Assembly (NCBI GenBank): GCA_035541995.1
Contig: DATKMG010000820.1
Coordinates: 1-14,950, forward strand
Direction of reading: 5' to 3'
From: DATKMG01 sp035541995
GTDB taxonomy: Bacteria > Acidobacteriota > Terriglobia > Versatilivoradales > Versatilivoraceae
Length of the DNA: 14,950 bases
A model generated the notes under the pieces. That model was not told the origin of the DNA and ran no database searches. It saw only the letters and a list, made by a program, of their open reading frames with translations. Position numbers and translations under genes: made by a program. This document shows positions 7,087-12,958 of the stretch, piece by piece; the stretch's first letter is position 1, and each line of letters begins with the position of its first letter.

Positions 7087-7144
7087 GGTGACCGCTGTCA
7101 CCTGTCGCGACCGTGGCCCCGACGGAGCGGGGCCCTCCAGTATT
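7087..7144 (+). terminator. tandem hairpins after the YceI gene
   Basis: The first hairpin is GGTGAC (7087-7092)/GTCACC (7097-7102) with a 4-nt loop. The second is GGCCCCG (7115-7121)/CGGGGCC (7128-7134) with a 6-nt loop. Both are perfect. The downstream T content (CTCCAGTATTTTC) is weak, so this could be a poor intrinsic terminator or a 3'-end-protecting structure. Confidence 0.5.
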
Positions 7145-7377
7145 TTCATCGACCGTCGTGAGCTTGAAAATGTCATGGGGTACTTCTATGGAAAATTACA
7201 TAGAGACTTGATTCGATCTTCGTTGAAATGACAGTGGTCCTACCCTGGCCACGACTGGGAAATTCTCTCCGCTTCCCGGAGGATGCTTTTCAGTCGTCGA
7301 GGACAGACACGGGCACAAGCAGGTGGACTTGTTAAGGATGTAAAATTCCGGACAGTCCGAAGAAAAGACAAAGGGAC

Positions 7378-7386
7378 TGCTATAAT
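7378..7386 (+). promoter_or_regulatory. extended -10 promoter before the histidine kinase
   Basis: TGCTATAAT is a perfect TGn plus TATAAT extended -10. The -35 position (CGAAGA) is poor, as is usual for such promoters. A start near 7393 puts the ATG at 7451 about 58 nt downstream and excludes the ATG at 7385, which overlaps the -10 itself. Confidence 0.55.
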
Positions 7387-7450
7387 GAATCACATAAAGT
7401 CTTCGGAGGAAGCCCGATTCAAAGGAACAAACCCACCGGAGACTCCCCGG

Positions 7451-9427
7451 ATGCAATTAATGAGACTCTTGAAGTATAGGCCCTCTTATCTTCTCGTCCT
7501 GAATTTGATGATGCTAGGTCTGCTCATCTTGCTGGCCTTGCTGCAATACCGATGGATGGGACAAGTCAGCCAGGCTGACCGGGAACGCCGTCGTGCTGCA
7601 TTAATGGAAACTGCGGTGCGGTTCTGCAGCGACTTTGACCGCGAATTGACTCGCGCCTATTTTCATTTTGGTCTTGATCATCACGAAATTCGCGAGCTGG
7701 ATTTTGCCCACTTTAAGGAATCAGTATCTCCCCTTTACGCCAGCCGCTACTCCCACTGGGCTGCCAGTGCTCCTTTCCCTAACATCATCAACGGACTTTT
7801 CATCGTTCAGAGAGGCCTCCATGACACCCCGAACTTGACACGCTTTAATCGGGTTTCCAGCTGCTTTGAAGATTCTGGTTGGCCTACGGACCTTCGGGAG
7901 ATCTGCGAACTAATCACACGCCGGTTTAAGAGATCTGCCCCTTATGCCGCCCCAGGTCCGTCATTATCGATTCCCCCTGTGATCGAGAGCATTCCGGCCT
8001 TGGTGATTCCGTGCGCACAACGCCCTATTCCTCGCGCGCAAAGCAGCCCCAGCCAGACTTTCAGGTTACAGCCTGGCAGAGACCCCTTAGTGGCGATAGT
8101 CATAGTAAAACTCGATCGCGCTTACCTGAGCGAGGAATTCCTTCCCGCCTTAGCCAAGCGCCACTTTTTTCACAATGGACACCCTGAGTATGATCTAGTG
8201 GTGGTAAACCGTGGGCTTCCGAACGATGTGGTCTACCGTTCTGCTTCGGGTCTGTCAGCTGAATCCATGCATGCTGTCGATGCAAAGCTCAATTTCTTCG
8301 GATTGCAGCCCGATGAACTCTCGGGGATTGCGCGAGATCAGACCATGCCCCTCGGCCGGTCTGCTAGATTAGGGCACTCACTCTGGCGTGCGGCCATTCC
8401 CACAATGCCGAACCAGTGGGGGCCCCTCTCTGCAGCTTCAGGTAGAGAGGAATTTGGGTACGGGGATTGGGAAGTGTTACTTAAGCATCGGACCGGTTCG
8501 TTAGATGCCGTGGTGGCATCTGCCCACCGGCGCAATCTGACGATAAGTTTTGGCATCTTAGTCTTGTTGGGATGCAGCTTGGCTTTGATCATGGCCTCCG
8601 TTCGCCGGGCTCAACATCTGGCACAACAGCAATTGGATTTCGTGGCCGGTGTCTCCCACGAGCTTCGCACCCCCTTGGCTGTGATTTGCTCAGCCGGGGA
8701 AAACCTCGCTGATGGAATGATTAATGATGCCAGACAGTTCCGCAAGTACGGAGTTCTGATCCGCGACGAAGGGCGCCGCCTGACGACCATAGTGGAGCAG
8801 GTATTGAACTTCTCCGGTACTCAGTCGGGGAAGGTAGTTTACGATCTGCAACGCTTAAACCCAATCGATCTGGTGGAACGGGCCCTGGAGGTATGCAAGC
8901 CGTTGCTATCACAAGGTGGATTTCAATTGGAGAGGCACTTCTTCCCGGGTTCCTTGTCGATAGTGGGAGATGCTATGGCATTGGGAGTCTGCCTGCAGAA
9001 CTTGCTTCGGAACGCGATCCAGTACGCAGGGGAGAATAGATGGATCTGCGTCCAGGTTAAAGCGGAAATGGAGAAGGTTCCTGAGAGGGTGATGATATCG
9101 GTTGCGGACAGAGGAATGGGCATTGATCCCAAGGACCTACCGCACATTTTTAACCCATTCTATCGTGGCAGTACCGCAGTGAAGGCCCAAATCCATGGAA
9201 CCGGCTTAGGTTTGAGTCTTGTGAAGCGGATTGTTGAAGGACATGGTGGCCAGGTCCAGGTCTCAAGCAAACCAGGACACGGCAGTCTATTTACTTTATG
9301 GTTACCGGCAGTGGTGCCCGAACCGGAATGCAAAGCTAGCAATGAAGGAGATTCAGCCGAAATTTCAATGGCGGCGGGCAAGGAGGATGCAGGCCTCCAG
9401 CGAGAGCGTCCGAAAAATGTCGGCTGA
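7451..9427 (+). CDS. sensor histidine kinase, membrane-bound, no HAMP domain
   Basis: With this start the kinase has 658 residues. TM1 is about 12-33 and TM2 about 363-383, enclosing a sensor domain of about 330 residues outside the membrane. SHELRTPL gives the phosphorylated His403 only about 20 residues after TM2, leaving no room for a HAMP linker. The ATP-binding domain shows the N box (LQNLLRNAIQY, Asn517/Asn521), the G1 box VADRGMGI (553-558), an F box (IFNPFYRG) and the G2 box HGTGLGLSLVKRI. The sensor has no recognisable domain and includes a Pro/Ser-rich stretch (161-204). I chose 7451 because GGAG lies 9 nt upstream, the TM follows immediately and a promoter-like element precedes it. 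The frame also allows 7385 or 7460. It lies 17 nt upstream of its response regulator. The signal is unknown. Confidence 0.93.
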   Translation: MQLMRLLKYRPSYLLVLNLMMLGLLILLALLQYRWMGQVSQADRERRRAALMETAVRFCSDFDRELTRAYFHFGLDHHEIRELDFAHFKESVSPLYASRYSHWAASAPFPNIINGLFIVQRGLHDTPNLTRFNRVSSCFEDSGWPTDLREICELITRRFKRSAPYAAPGPSLSIPPVIESIPALVIPCAQRPIPRAQSSPSQTFRLQPGRDPLVAIVIVKLDRAYLSEEFLPALAKRHFFHNGHPEYDLVVVNRGLPNDVVYRSASGLSAESMHAVDAKLNFFGLQPDELSGIARDQTMPLGRSARLGHSLWRAAIPTMPNQWGPLSAASGREEFGYGDWEVLLKHRTGSLDAVVASAHRRNLTISFGILVLLGCSLALIMASVRRAQHLAQQQLDFVAGVSHELRTPLAVICSAGENLADGMINDARQFRKYGVLIRDEGRRLTTIVEQVLNFSGTQSGKVVYDLQRLNPIDLVERALEVCKPLLSQGGFQLERHFFPGSLSIVGDAMALGVCLQNLLRNAIQYAGENRWICVQVKAEMEKVPERVMISVADRGMGIDPKDLPHIFNPFYRGSTAVKAQIHGTGLGLSLVKRIVEGHGGQVQVSSKPGHGSLFTLWLPAVVPEPECKASNEGDSAEISMAAGKEDAGLQRERPKNVG

Positions 9428-9432
9428 GGCCG

Positions 9433-9438
9433 TATAAT
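9433..9438 (+). promoter_or_regulatory. -10-like TATAAT just before the regulator start
   Basis: TATAAT ends 6 nt before the ATG at 9445, where a transcript start would coincide with the start codon, giving a leaderless mRNA. There is no good -35 and no usable Shine-Dalgarno sequence at this ATG. It may be chance in the 17-nt gap. Confidence 0.35.
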
Positions 9439-9444
9439 TTGCTT

Positions 9445-10128
9445 ATGAGGCAACGAGTCTTAATTGTTGAGGATGAACCAGGGCTAGTCATGACCATCAC
9501 AGACCGCCTCGAGAATGAAGGTTACTCAGTGGAATCAGCGGGGGACGGAGACATAGGGTTGGAGCGAGCCTCCCAAGAGCCTTTTGCCGCCGTGATATTG
9601 GATATCATGTTGCCGGGGAAGAACGGGTTTGACGTTTGCCGGGACTTGCGTAAGCGCGGCGTCCTTACACCGATTCTCATGTTGACCGCCCGCGGTCAAG
9701 TCGTAGACAAAATCGTAGGTTTGAAATTAGGTGCTGATGACTACCTCACCAAGCCCTTCGAGATGCTCGAACTACTGGCTCGATTGGAAGCTCTTCTGAG
9801 ACGATCTCCTTTGCTTGAGCCGAAAACCGAAGCTTACCAGTTTGGATCGATCCACGTGGATTTCCGTAAAGCGGAAGTCAGCCGAGACGGTCAGCTGTTA
9901 GAACTATCGGCGCGAGAATTTCAACTTCTAAAATATTTTATCCGCCACCGAGGTGCCACTCTCACCAGGGATGAACTGCTCAATGAAGTCTGGGGCTACA
10001 ACTCCATGCCCACTACCCGCACTGTCGACGTTCATGTATCTTGGCTGAGGCAGAAGATTGAGCTTAATCCCAGTCACCCGCAATACATCCTCACTGTTCA
10101 CCGTCAGGGCTACAAGTTTATTGGTTAG
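9445..10128 (+). CDS. OmpR/PhoB-family response regulator
   Basis: A 227-residue transcription factor controlled by the preceding kinase. The receiver domain (about 3-117) has the acidic pair Asp10/Glu11 in LIVEDEP, phosphoacceptor Asp53 in VILDIMLPG, Thr81 in MLTARG and Lys103 in DYLTKPFE. The winged-helix DNA-binding domain (about 132-227) shows LSAREFQLLKYFIRHRG, the recognition-helix region TTRTVDVHVSWLRQKIE and the wing end YILTVHRQGYKFIG. All residues needed for phosphotransfer are present. The start at 9445 gives the usual receiver beginning (MRQRVLIVEDEP); a TTG at 9439 would add two residues. It lies 17 nt after the kinase stop, so the two are an operon, with a possible internal leaderless promoter. 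Targets are unknown. Its stop lies 25 nt from that of a convergent gene. Confidence 0.96.
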   Translation: MRQRVLIVEDEPGLVMTITDRLENEGYSVESAGDGDIGLERASQEPFAAVILDIMLPGKNGFDVCRDLRKRGVLTPILMLTARGQVVDKIVGLKLGADDYLTKPFEMLELLARLEALLRRSPLLEPKTEAYQFGSIHVDFRKAEVSRDGQLLELSAREFQLLKYFIRHRGATLTRDELLNEVWGYNSMPTTRTVDVHVSWLRQKIELNPSHPQYILTVHRQGYKFIG

Positions 10129-10153
10129 AGTCATCCCTTGCTCGTCCTGCTAA

Positions 10154-10534
10154 TCAAGCAATTCGGGGTTTCTTCATACGCCATTCGATGAGGAACATTG
10201 AACCTGCAGCCAGCGGTGGCAGCGCCAGGGTCAGGACTACAAATGCCAGCGCATTCACGGGCAAATGACCGGATGTAAACGGGAATGCCACGGCAATAAA
10301 GACACCCGTCAAGAAAAGTAATAAGCCAGCCAGCGCCTCTGTCCTCCAGGCTAGGAATAATATCAGCGCGAAAAAAGGGCCGGGGACGGCAACCTGCACG
10401 AGTGTATTTGAAGGACTACCAGCTAAACCAGGGCCCGAAGTCAGGGCGAACCAAGTCCACAAAACCGCCCACAAGGTGGCAATGAGTCGTCCACCATATA
10501 TTATCAATTTATCCGGATTAATGGGTACTCTCAG
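10154..10534 (-). CDS. small membrane protein with four predicted helices
   Basis: About 126 residues in the inner membrane. Hydrophobic segments are about 12-32 (rich in Trp), 48-63, 67-86 and 93-116, followed by a short basic tail (RMKKPRIA). I do not recognise the family with confidence; the first segment resembles small DUF-type helical proteins of Gram-positive and Acidobacteriota genomes. The start is odd: a strong GGAGGT (10545-10540) is followed after 5 nt by an in-frame CTG at 10534, which I took as the start. The standard alternatives are TTG at 10567, which lies before the GGAGGT and has no Shine-Dalgarno sequence of its own, or a later TTG inside the first helix region. It is convergent with the response regulator and stands alone, so context says little about its job. 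Confidence 0.72.
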   Translation of the reverse strand: MRVPINPDKLIIYGGRLIATLWAVLWTWFALTSGPGLAGSPSNTLVQVAVPGPFFALILFLAWRTEALAGLLLFLTGVFIAVAFPFTSGHLPVNALAFVVLTLALPPLAAGSMFLIEWRMKKPRIA

Positions 10535-10645
10535 AGGGCACCTCCCTAATTTCTTGATGGAAAGCAACTGCCGGATACCGTGTCCTTGAGTTAGTGCCGG
10601 TTACAAGAGAACGAGTTGCATTCTCTAACAGGAGAGTTCTAGAAA

Positions 10646-10825
10646 ATGGGCGGTTGGACATTTTTTCAGGACTATGTGATTGAGGCTTCTTCGGGACGAC
10701 AAATGCGCCTTCCTGCCCGCCAAGCTTCCTTCAGCACAAAATCTGAGGGGCACCACAATCAAAGACGTTTTATTCTATCGCGCTTGGGGTCTGTCATGGT
10801 TAAGCTCGGGCAAAGAAAACGTTAA
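10646..10825 (+). CDS. candidate small protein, 59 residues
   Basis: ATG at 10646 opens a 59-codon frame ending at TAA 10823-10825. AGGAGA (10630-10635) lies 10 nt upstream, slightly long but usable. The protein begins MGGWTFFQDY, is basic overall and ends in RFILSRLGSVMVKLGQRKR-type sequence that could form an amphipathic helix. No signal peptide, metal-binding cluster or known motif is seen. It lies alone in a 570-nt gap between a minus-strand membrane-protein gene and a plus-strand lipocalin-like operon. I do not recognise it. The case rests on the ribosome site, length and protein-like C-terminal half. Confidence 0.45.
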   Translation: MGGWTFFQDYVIEASSGRQMRLPARQASFSTKSEGHHNQRRFILSRLGSVMVKLGQRKR

Positions 10826-11108
10826 GAATGTAAAAAATGGACTTCTGATGGGGCTCACGGTCCTACCGGGCGCAAGAGGCCATTTCGTCAATCCGCCGCA
10901 CATCACTCCATGAAGTATCCCAAGGGGAAACTGATGGGGGCGTGGGTGCTTTGAAGACACTTTGCATTATCTTGACAATTTTCTTGCAGCACTTCCTGTT
11001 CAATCAGCATCTTAGGAATAATGATGTCTACCGATTTTTCAATTAAAGAAGTCCGTACTTGAAGAAGTGGCATCTAAGAATTGTCTAAAAACCAACCTGG
11101 AGGTTGCG
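10826..11108 (+). other. upstream region of the lipocalin-like operon
   Basis: A perfect -35 hexamer TTGACA occurs at 10972-10977, but no convincing -10 lies 16-19 nt downstream. AATAAT at 11017-11022 lacks a -35. The promoter of the downstream operon is probably here but cannot be fixed by eye. No gene is evident. Confidence 0.4.
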
Positions 11109-11849
11109 ATGGAACTCAAAAGTGCTGTTCTCGTTTTCTCTTCTATATTGGCTTTCCAGGCCCATGACTTTTCACAAGAAATCAACAAAAGTGGTAAACC
11201 CAATTTCTCCGGAACGTGGGTTCTCGACAAAGATAGGAGTGACCTCAGTAGTTCGCCCAATATGGGCCATCATAGGTCTAGTGGAGGCAGGATGGGTAGT
11301 TCCGGAACGGGAATTCCTGGGATGGGAATTCCCGGGATGGGTGGTCCGGGGATGAGAGGTCCCCGCATGGGTGGCGGAATGGGAGGACCTGGCATGGGTG
11401 GGCCTGGAATGGGAGGACCCGGCATGGGAGGTCCTGATATGGGCGGAGGAACCCCCGCCGATTCCGGGGAAGTAAACCGACCTCGAAACAGCCGAATTCC
11501 TGAGTCCTTGGTCATCGAACATGATGACCCTCGACTCGTTATCAGGAACAAAATCAAAAGTGAGAATGATGAGCAAGTTGAAGAGTTGAAATATACGACT
11601 GATGGGAAATCGAACGCGAATGAAGATCCTCAAGGAAATACGATGCAGTCCAAAACGCACTGGAAAGGCGACCAGCTCATCACCAAATCCAGTTTAGAGA
11701 CACCACGAGGGAAAATGGAGGTGACAGAAGTACGGAGCCTTTCACCGGATGGGAAGACAATGACCATTGAGGTCAAAACCAGCGCTGGGCAAGGGGAATG
11801 GAGCCATAAGCTAGTCTACAACCGGGAATCGACAACATCTTCTCTATGA
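11109..11849 (+). CDS. secreted lipocalin-like protein with GMGGP repeat linker
   Basis: The protein has 246 residues. The start at 11109 has GGAGG (11099-11103) 5 nt upstream. A start at 11067 would put a hydrophilic tail before the signal peptide and lacks a Shine-Dalgarno sequence. The signal peptide is about 1-22, without a lipobox. KPNFSGTWVLDKDRSDL (30-46) matches the family signature. Residues 52-111 form a low-complexity linker with 11 methionines and tandem GMGGP pentapeptides. The conserved barrel then resumes: SLVIEHDDPRLVIRNKI, EELKYTTDGKSNANED, a SKTHWKGDQLITKSS stretch and SLSPDGKTMTIEVKTS. It is the close paralogue of the protein at 1839, whose linker is much shorter, and is followed 49 nt later by a more distant relative. 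Probably periplasmic or secreted; ligand unknown. The methionine-rich linker could bind Cu(I) or simply be a flexible spacer. Confidence 0.87.
   Translation: MELKSAVLVFSSILAFQAHDFSQEINKSGKPNFSGTWVLDKDRSDLSSSPNMGHHRSSGGRMGSSGTGIPGMGIPGMGGPGMRGPRMGGGMGGPGMGGPGMGGPGMGGPDMGGGTPADSGEVNRPRNSRIPESLVIEHDDPRLVIRNKIKSENDEQVEELKYTTDGKSNANEDPQGNTMQSKTHWKGDQLITKSSLETPRGKMEVTEVRSLSPDGKTMTIEVKTSAGQGEWSHKLVYNRESTTSSL
11262..11455 (+). repeat. in-frame 15-bp coding repeats (GMGGP units)
   Basis: Degenerate 15-bp units encode GMGIP twice, then GMGGP, degenerate GMRGP/RMGGG units and four GMGGP/GMGGP-like copies ending in DMGGG. Synonymous differences between units show that they are old enough to have diverged at third positions while the peptide stayed constant. 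Confidence 0.75.
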
Positions 11850-11898
11850 ACTGCAAACTGTGAGGCTCCTTGCCTTTCCTAATTGCTGGAGAATTTGA

Positions 11899-12615
11899 AT
11901 GAAGAAACTTGGATTGTTCCTCGCGACTGTAACGAGCATCTCCATACTACTCTCCTTCAACTCGATCCCTGCTATCGGAACAACCAACACGGTAGGGCTC
12001 GGGACCAGGAGTCTAATGTCTATTCCACTGGATGCTACTCCGGATTCTCAGTGGGACGGATGGTCCAGGAATGAAAATGCATCGGCTGGAGCACACCATG
12101 AAGCTCCGGAAAAGCCTAATTTTTCCGGCCGATGGAGCCTGAACCGGCACGCCAGCGATGATGCTGCCAAGATGGTTAAGGAGGCATTGATTCGGAATCG
12201 AAAGCTGGAGAGTCCGCTTGGGATCCGTGTCCGGCAGGTTCTTATAAGACGAAGAAATGATCCGGACCAGCAGTTGGGCCGACTTTTAGTTCAAGTTCTG
12301 GAGGCGCCTGAGTCATTATTGATTCAGCACGAAGAAACGAGTTTGACCATTGTTGACACGAGGGGGAGGATGCGCACACTCTCCTTTGATGAACCCCTGG
12401 GCATCGAGTTGGCGGATGGCATCGCCGTTACCACGAAGTGGTCAGGAATGCAGCTGGTCTCGGATGTCAACCTTCAAAATCAGGAGATGGCCAGATTGAC
12501 TCTGGCCCTGGCGCCAGGCGGCTTTCAATTGCACTTGACAGAGCAAATCCAACCATTCGCTCTCGGCACGCCGATCATCGTTCATAATGTCTATGACTAT
12601 GTGGCAGAGAACTGA
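11899..12615 (+). CDS. secreted protein, divergent member of the lipocalin-like family
   Basis: The protein has 238 residues. GGAG (11888-11891) lies 7 nt before the ATG. Residues 1-27 form a signal peptide, then about 40 polar residues, then KPNFSGRWSLNRHASDD (72-88), the same first-strand signature as in the genes at 1839 and 11109. After that it departs from them: an Arg-rich helical stretch (91-125) replaces the glycine linker. LLIQHEETSLTIVDTRGRMRTL and VTTKWSGMQLVSDV then correspond in position to the IEH..PRL and HWKGDQL strands of its paralogues. The YTTDGK motif is missing. It lies 49 nt downstream of the GMGGP protein, so they are probably co-transcribed. Likely periplasmic; function unknown. 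Confidence 0.84.
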   Translation: MKKLGLFLATVTSISILLSFNSIPAIGTTNTVGLGTRSLMSIPLDATPDSQWDGWSRNENASAGAHHEAPEKPNFSGRWSLNRHASDDAAKMVKEALIRNRKLESPLGIRVRQVLIRRRNDPDQQLGRLLVQVLEAPESLLIQHEETSLTIVDTRGRMRTLSFDEPLGIELADGIAVTTKWSGMQLVSDVNLQNQEMARLTLALAPGGFQLHLTEQIQPFALGTPIIVHNVYDYVAEN

Positions 12616-12747
12616 GACTCTGCTCGCCAAGATGTCCTGCCCAAAAAACCACACTAGGTGACTGACGTTACAATTGGTTGTCGAGGACCGAGGGAATACT
12701 TGTGGATATTTCCGAGGGAACAGGCCTCCCTCGGATCTGGGAATTGA
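12616..12747. other. intergenic region with repeats
   Basis: It holds two CCGAGGGAA copies and most of a CCGAGGG/CCCTCGG hairpin, listed separately. No gene is seen until the short open frame at 12748. Confidence 0.45.
12688..12735 (+). repeat. two CCGAGGGAA copies competing for one complementary arm
   Basis: CCGAGGGAA occurs at 12688-12696 and 12712-12720. TCCGAGGG (12711-12718) pairs perfectly with CCCTCGGA (12728-12735) around a 9-nt loop; the first copy could pair with the same arm. No T tract follows on either side, so it is not an obvious intrinsic terminator. Confidence 0.5.
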
Positions 12748-12945
12748 AATCAATCGTCGACCGGGATTCTGCGGGAAGTGCTGTTTTTCCTGGAAAGTAT
12801 TATCCTGATCGATGAAGAATTGGAGTGCCTTGGGAAGGTCATCCAGTTTTCATATTATTACCAGAAACTGAATGCTGGACTTGACGAACTTCAGCGCCGG
12901 AGGGATATTCAACTGTCCATAGGGCATAAACGGGTAAAGTCTTGA
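12748..12945 (+). pseudogene. short open frame, possible gene remnant or small protein
   Basis: The frame is open from 12748 to TGA at 12943-12945, with only a GTG at 12778 as a standard start near its beginning (55 residues) and no spaced Shine-Dalgarno sequence. The sequence is strikingly protein-like: FFLESIILIDEELECLGKVI, then QFSYYYQKLNAGLDELQRRR, predicted mostly helical. This looks like the C-terminal end of a cytoplasmic helical protein that lost its front part, or a small protein with a weak start. Its stop overlaps the ribosome site (GAGAGG 12944-12949) of the next gene, which would permit translational coupling. I do not recognise the family. Confidence 0.35.
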
Positions 12946-12958
12946 GAGGTGTTTCTAC

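Larger units (their letters stand above)
7038..7450. other. intergenic region between the YceI operon and the kinase
   Basis: It contains the tandem hairpins (7087-7134), a small CTCCG/CGGAG hairpin near 7269-7283 and an extended -10 element (7378-7386). The kinase frame stays open back to 7283, but that ATG follows its purine stretch with no spacing. I see no independent gene here. Confidence 0.5.

Noticed and set aside
7043..7231. Plus-strand open frame of 62 codons after the YceI gene
   Set aside because: It starts at a TTG without a ribosome site, runs through both hairpins and has no recognisable protein character.
10129..10153. Bidirectional terminator between the convergent regulator and membrane-protein genes
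   Set aside because: Only a 5-bp TTGCT/AGCAA pairing with a large loop is available, partly inside the membrane-protein gene, and there is no T tract.
10680..10913. Plus-strand open frame of 77 codons overlapping the 59-codon small ORF in another frame
   Set aside because: It has no ribosome site and an unlikely composition. The overlapping frame starting at 10646 has better start signals.
10972..10977. Perfect TTGACA upstream of the lipocalin-like operon as a promoter
   Set aside because: No acceptable -10 occurs at 16-19 nt, so it is noted only as a possible -35.
11172..11660. Long minus-strand open frames with His/Ser/Thr- or Pro-rich repeats opposite the GMGGP gene
   Set aside because: They are mirror images of the 15-bp coding repeats, whose composition keeps antisense frames open. 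The plus strand has the signal peptide, ribosome site and family motifs.
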